Assembly (NCBI GenBank): GCA_945862275.1
Contig: CAMAYA010000027.1
Coordinates: 1 to 10,206, forward strand
Reading direction: 5' to 3'
DNA: 10,206 bases
Source: Legionella genomosp. 1
GTDB lineage: Bacteria > Pseudomonadota > Gammaproteobacteria > Legionellales > Legionellaceae
Shown: positions 7,385 to 10,206 of the stretch, in pieces
Numbering within the stretch: position 1 is the stretch's first letter
Layout: every line of letters starts with the position of its first letter
Notes under the pieces: model-generated
What the model saw: the letters and a program-made list of their open reading frames with translations, nothing else
Told to the model about the DNA's origin: nothing
Database searches by the model: none
Translations under genes and position numbers: made by a program

Positions 7385-8653
7385 CTAGCTAATCAGGAAA
7401 AATACAGTGAATACGGCGGTTAGGATCAACAGCAAGGGATTCACCGATTGGCGCGTGACTGATTTTAACACGGCGTAGAGGATAATACCGCTTCCGATAC
7501 CGTCTGCAATGGAGGCCGTAAAGGGTATCATCATGATGATGAGCATGCAGGGTGCCGTTTCCGTGATGTCATCTAATTTCAATTGAGCCACGTTTTTTAT
7601 CATGCAACAGGCCACATAAAGCAGTGCCGGACCCACGGCGAAGCTAGGAATGGCTTTGGCGAGCGGGAAGAAAAATAGCATTAAAAGAAATCCAATGGCA
7701 ATCACGATGGCTGTCAAGCCCGTGCGCCCACCGGCTTGGATGCCGGCGGCGGATTCTATGTAGGGGGATGTGCTAGCCGATCCGAGCAAGCCCGCCAAAG
7801 CGGAAGCGGCTGCATCGGCTGTTAAACTGTTGCTTAAGCGTTTTGAATAATCGGGTTGGTCTTTAAAAATGGATTGATTAAGGAGCCCTATAAGCGTGCC
7901 CGTGGCATCAAACACGGCGATTAAGAAAAAAGCGAACGTGGCTTTTAAGGCCGTCACGTGCATAATCCCTGAAAAATCCAGTTTAAGGAACGTGGCTTCC
8001 ATGGAAGGCGGGCGTGCGATGAGACCGTGCCATGTGGTCAAGCCAAGGATTAAGCTGATGGCGCTGATGGTCAGAATGCCAATGATGATGGCGCCGCGCA
8101 CACGGTAATAATCCAACGCGAGAATCAATAAAAAGCCTAGAAAAAACAACAGGCTTTGAGGCCGGCCCAAGTCTCCTAAGCGCATCAAGGTGTGATTGCC
8201 GCTGATAATCAATCCATTCGTTTGCAAGGCAATCAAGGCAATGAGCAAACTGATGCCGATTAAAATAGCAATTTGTAAATTGTGAGGAATGGCCTCAATC
8301 AAGAGTCGCCGAAGGCCCGTGAGCGTTACGATAAAAAACAAAATGCCTGAAACAAACACCATGGCCAGTGCGTGTTGCCAATCAATGCCCATGCCCTGCA
8401 CGACACTATAGGTAAAATAAATATTCAACGCCATGCCAGGGGCCACCCCAATGGGTGTGTTAGCCAATATCCCGGTGAGTGCGCACGCAAAGGCGGTGAC
8501 CAGACATGTTGCGGTAAATACTGCCCCTTGATCCATGCCGGCATCGTGTAAAATGGCGGGGTTTACAAAGGCAATATAGACCATGGTGAGGAACGTAGTA
8601 ATGCCGGCCAATACGTCTGTTTTAATTGAAAAAGAGGGTTGTTCTGGGTTCAT
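7385..8653 (-). CDS. Purine permease of the NCS2/AzgA-GhxP family (inner membrane)
   Basis: This 422-residue, highly hydrophobic protein has about 12-14 membrane segments and should import purine bases (adenine, guanine or hypoxanthine) with protons. Family motifs are APGMALNIYFTY (71-82), AVFDATGTLIG (246-256, with D249) and SPYIESAAGIQAGGRTGLTA (296-315, with E300). The acidic residues in these last two motifs line the substrate site in characterised members. The N-terminus (KTDVLAGITTFLTMVYIAFVNP) and overall length fit the PurP/GhxP/AzgA branch rather than the UraA/UapA branch. I cannot tell adenine from guanine/hypoxanthine specificity. The ATG at 8653 lacks a good Shine-Dalgarno sequence (pyrimidine-rich CTCTTGCTCTC precedes it), but no better in-frame start precedes this family-like N-terminus. 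It is the first gene of the five-gene minus-strand cluster, with an intergenic regulatory region upstream. Confidence 0.94.
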   Translation of the reverse strand: MNPEQPSFSIKTDVLAGITTFLTMVYIAFVNPAILHDAGMDQGAVFTATCLVTAFACALTGILANTPIGVAPGMALNIYFTYSVVQGMGIDWQHALAMVFVSGILFFIVTLTGLRRLLIEAIPHNLQIAILIGISLLIALIALQTNGLIISGNHTLMRLGDLGRPQSLLFFLGFLLILALDYYRVRGAIIIGILTISAISLILGLTTWHGLIARPPSMEATFLKLDFSGIMHVTALKATFAFFLIAVFDATGTLIGLLNQSIFKDQPDYSKRLSNSLTADAAASALAGLLGSASTSPYIESAAGIQAGGRTGLTAIVIAIGFLLMLFFFPLAKAIPSFAVGPALLYVACCMIKNVAQLKLDDITETAPCMLIIMMIPFTASIADGIGSGIILYAVLKSVTRQSVNPLLLILTAVFTVFFLIS

Positions 8654-8724
8654 GAGAGCAAGAGTTGAGGGGGAAAAGACTATCCTACCTGTTTTGGGGT
8701 GAAGAATGAAGCTCCCATTTAGTT

Positions 8725-8756
8725 ACACATATAAGGAATGTGTTCCATATATGTGT
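8725..8756. repeat. 32-bp near-perfect inverted repeat, candidate operator or leader hairpin
   Basis: Arms 8725-8738 (ACACATATAAGGAA) and 8743-8756 (TTCCATATATGTGT) pair at 13 of 14 positions around the loop TGTG. The only mismatch is A8734 with A8747. Neither strand has a T-run after it, so it is not an obvious intrinsic terminator. It overlaps the candidate -10 of the permease promoter, which favours an operator for a dimeric regulator. If transcription started further upstream, it would instead form a hairpin in the leader. Confidence 0.65.
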
Positions 8757-8773
8757 GAATTTCTGACAGGCAA
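8746..8773 (-). promoter_or_regulatory. Candidate promoter of the permease cluster
   Basis: On the minus strand TTGCCT (-35, 8773-8768) and TATATG (-10, 8751-8746) are separated by 16 bases, each matching the sigma70 consensus at four of six positions. The leader to the permease ATG would be about 85 bases. The -10 lies inside the 32-bp inverted repeat and the -35 touches the second inverted repeat, so repression at this site would be easy to imagine. Support is modest. Confidence 0.35.
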
Positions 8774-8785
8774 ACCACTGGTTTG
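8771..8785. repeat. 15-bp inverted repeat overlapping the candidate -35
   Basis: CAAACCA (8771-8777) and TGGTTTG (8779-8785) are perfect inverted copies around one central C. The half-site resembles LacI-family operators such as that of PurR (GCAAAC), but the spacing between half-sites is wider than in a PurR box, so I do not call it one. Confidence 0.4.
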
Positions 8786-8810
8786 ACTATTGTATGGGCA
8801 AATTCGCGCT

Positions 8811-8824
8811 CGCATGCGCATGCG
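8811..8824. repeat. 14-bp perfect palindrome followed by a T-run
   Basis: CGCATGCGCATGCG is its own reverse complement and is followed by TTTTT on the plus strand. As RNA it could only fold into a 5-bp stem with a GCGC loop, a weak terminator at best. It is as well explained as a protein-binding site. Confidence 0.35.
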
Positions 8825-8938
8825 TTTTTGATGCAAGATCAGCAATAAACCAACCTGTAGTTGAACGGAGATTGATCGAATGGGGCACGATAAGCCACAA
8901 CAGGCATAAAAGAGATTAATTCGCACATATTTAGCAGA

Positions 8939-8967
8939 TTGACGGCATCTTGGTGATTGCATATCAT
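8939..8967 (+). promoter_or_regulatory. Sigma70-type promoter for the RHS gene
   Basis: TTGACG (-35, 8939-8944) and TATCAT (-10, 8962-8967) each match the consensus at five of six positions and are exactly 17 bases apart. Transcription would start near 8974, leaving a leader of about 43 bases that includes AGGA (9006-9009), seven bases before the RHS ATG. Confidence 0.65.
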
Positions 8968-9016
8968 CTCGCCTCTTCTTTATGGAAACGTTCAATCCCC
9001 ACAGCAGGACGCCAGC

Positions 9017-10206
9017 ATGACGCAACTCTTCACCGGAATCGGATTAGGCACACACGGTTCATCCCTAGGCCAACTCGGCAGCTACGGTCCGAAAGGCAGC
9101 GCAGGCCTTGGGCAAGGAGGCGTTTCACTCGCGGTCAACATGGCGAATGGCAATGGGGTCTTAAAGCAATCCGATGGTTTTCTAGCCGACTTCGGCGTGG
9201 GTTTGGATCTATTTCAAAGCTACAACACACAAAATGGCGCGTGGCGGTTTAATACAGACACACGTGTTTCCTGTGAAGGCCGTGCTAATACGGCCGGCTC
9301 CGTCGTGACACGCACCGATGAAGACGGGCATCAGAGTCGGTTTGTGTATGATGCGACACAGCATATCTATTTTCCTCAAGATGGCGGCCTTGCGCGTTTG
9401 ACATTTGATGGCGCGAGCTGGCTTTACCGAGAAGGCAGTGGCCTTTGCACATGCCATTACAATCTAGCGGGCCAATTAACCCGCATCAGCGATCGGGATG
9501 GCCATGCGCTGCAATTTCATTATGACCAGGGGTTATTGACTACGGTTGAAGACAATAGCCGCGAGCAATCGGTGACGTGGTCGTTTCAGAATGGCTTGTT
9601 GCGGGATGTCATGGTCACAAGCCAAGGCCAACCCGTGCACCATCTTGCGTTTGCTTATGATGCACAACATCGCTTAAATCGCGTGGCTCGGGATTTGGGC
9701 GATGGCAAGACGTATTGGATTGCTTACGATTATGCAGGCGACTCGAATCTTATCAACGGCATTCGTCAGTCCGATGGGACCCATATTCACCTGGATTACG
9801 ATGCAGAAGGCCGCATCCGGCGACTCGTGGATGGCGAAGGCCGCACCACAACATATGATTACCAAATGGGCAAAACCGTTGTGACCAATGGGTTAGGCGA
9901 GTCATGGTCGTATTATTATGATGCCGAAGCGCGCTTAACGGGCATTGATGGCCCCGCGCTGTTTCGCATTCGCTATCATTACAATGGCCCACATCTGGAC
10001 GCCATCACACAAGGCTCTCAACACTGGGCGTTTCAATACAACGAAGCAGGCGATTGCGTGCGCATGGAGTTACCGACGGGTGAAGTCACACAGCGCATGT
10101 ATGACACGGAGCATCGCCTGCTCAGCGAAACCCGCCAGTCTCAAATAACGCATTTTGTGTATGACGAAAAAGGCCATTTACGTTTTGAAATGCTGGCCGA
10201 CGGCGT
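9017..10206 (+). CDS. RHS/YD-repeat protein, N-terminal part (3' end beyond the window)
   Basis: The frame is open for 396 codons from the ATG at 9017 to the right edge. AGGA at 9006-9009 is the ribosome-binding site and a stop lies in frame at 8954-8956. Residues 34-70 (GGVSLAVNMANGNGVLKQSD and onward to FQSYN) match the conserved entry segment of RHS proteins, of the type VNVATGNLVL...RTYN. From about residue 105 there are repeated YD motifs: VYD (110-112), HYD (168-170), AYD (213-215, 236-238), DYD (260-262), YYD (300-302), MYD (361-363) and VYD (381-383), often followed by G-R/H-L. Such repeats build a hollow beta-cocoon that usually encloses a C-terminal toxin. There is no Sec signal or membrane segment at the N-terminus, and no PAAR domain is visible, so the export route is unclear. 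No VgrG, Eag or immunity gene is within the window. It is divergent from the permease cluster with its own promoter. Whether it carries a toxin, an RHS core-end motif (DPxGx) or is degenerate cannot be seen here. Confidence 0.92.
   Translation, partial: MTQLFTGIGLGTHGSSLGQLGSYGPKGSAGLGQGGVSLAVNMANGNGVLKQSDGFLADFGVGLDLFQSYNTQNGAWRFNTDTRVSCEGRANTAGSVVTRTDEDGHQSRFVYDATQHIYFPQDGGLARLTFDGASWLYREGSGLCTCHYNLAGQLTRISDRDGHALQFHYDQGLLTTVEDNSREQSVTWSFQNGLLRDVMVTSQGQPVHHLAFAYDAQHRLNRVARDLGDGKTYWIAYDYAGDSNLINGIRQSDGTHIHLDYDAEGRIRRLVDGEGRTTTYDYQMGKTVVTNGLGESWSYYYDAEARLTGIDGPALFRIRYHYNGPHLDAITQGSQHWAFQYNEAGDCVRMELPTGEVTQRMYDTEHRLLSETRQSQITHFVYDEKGHLRFEMLADG

Larger units (their letters stand above)
8654..9016. 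other. Divergent intergenic region between the permease and RHS genes
   Basis: This 363-base stretch separates two divergently transcribed genes. It holds three inverted repeats (8725-8756, 8771-8785, 8811-8824), a candidate minus-strand promoter (8746-8773) and a good plus-strand promoter (8939-8967). The minus-strand frame 8723-9025 is open for 100 codons, but its product is Cys/Arg-rich with no recognisable motif and it overlaps the RHS start, so I do not call it a gene. I see no tRNA or transposon end here. Confidence 0.65.

Noticed and set aside
8654..8760. Purine riboswitch in the permease leader
   Set aside because: I could not find the three-way-junction arrangement or conserved junction sequences of the purine aptamer; only a simple hairpin is visible.
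8771..8785. PurR operator upstream of a purine permease
   Set aside because: The half-sites resemble GCAAAC/GTTTG, but the five-base separation between them does not fit the contiguous PurR consensus.
8723..9025. 100-codon minus-strand open frame in the divergent intergenic region
   Set aside because: Its translation is Cys/Arg-rich without motif, it overlaps the RHS start, ends inside the 32-bp inverted repeat and has no convincing ribosome-binding site.

Overview
This window looks like the chromosome of a gammaproteobacterium. LpxD shows a Gram-negative outer membrane, and PolA has the full three-domain architecture. The unrecognised hydrophilic protein at the left edge, next to ordinary housekeeping genes, would suit the Legionella/Coxiella order. 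That taxonomic guess is an inference from protein style, not a measured match.

Layout: bases 1-1219 (minus strand) hold the first 406 codons of an unrecognised soluble protein, cut by the left edge, with a plausible promoter just upstream. Bases 1425-8653 hold a tight same-strand cluster, transcribed right to left: a purine-type NCS2/AzgA permease, a tandem-GNAT acetyltransferase, a FabF-like ketoacyl-ACP synthase, lpxD and polA. Intergenic gaps in the cluster are short (8, 62 and about 26-41 bp), and lpxD and polA overlap by 4 bases (ATGA). Bases 8654-9016 form a divergent regulatory region with several inverted repeats and a candidate promoter on each strand. Bases 9017-10206 (plus strand) hold the N-terminal 396 codons of an RHS/YD-repeat protein, cut by the right edge.

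How the genes relate: LpxD consumes 3-hydroxyacyl-ACP to acylate the lipid A precursor. The ketoacyl synthase next to it elongates acyl-ACP, so these two plausibly share a substrate pool. The permease (purine uptake) and PolA (DNA repair and Okazaki fragment processing) have no obvious functional link to lipid A, so the cluster is probably a transcription unit of convenience. The RHS gene is divergently transcribed and is probably accessory. Its variable C-terminal domain, which would show whether it is a toxin, lies outside the window.

I did not find a convincing new defence system, CRISPR array, tRNA, rRNA or transposon. The best candidates for novelty are the left-edge protein, the RHS protein and the palindrome-rich divergent intergenic region.
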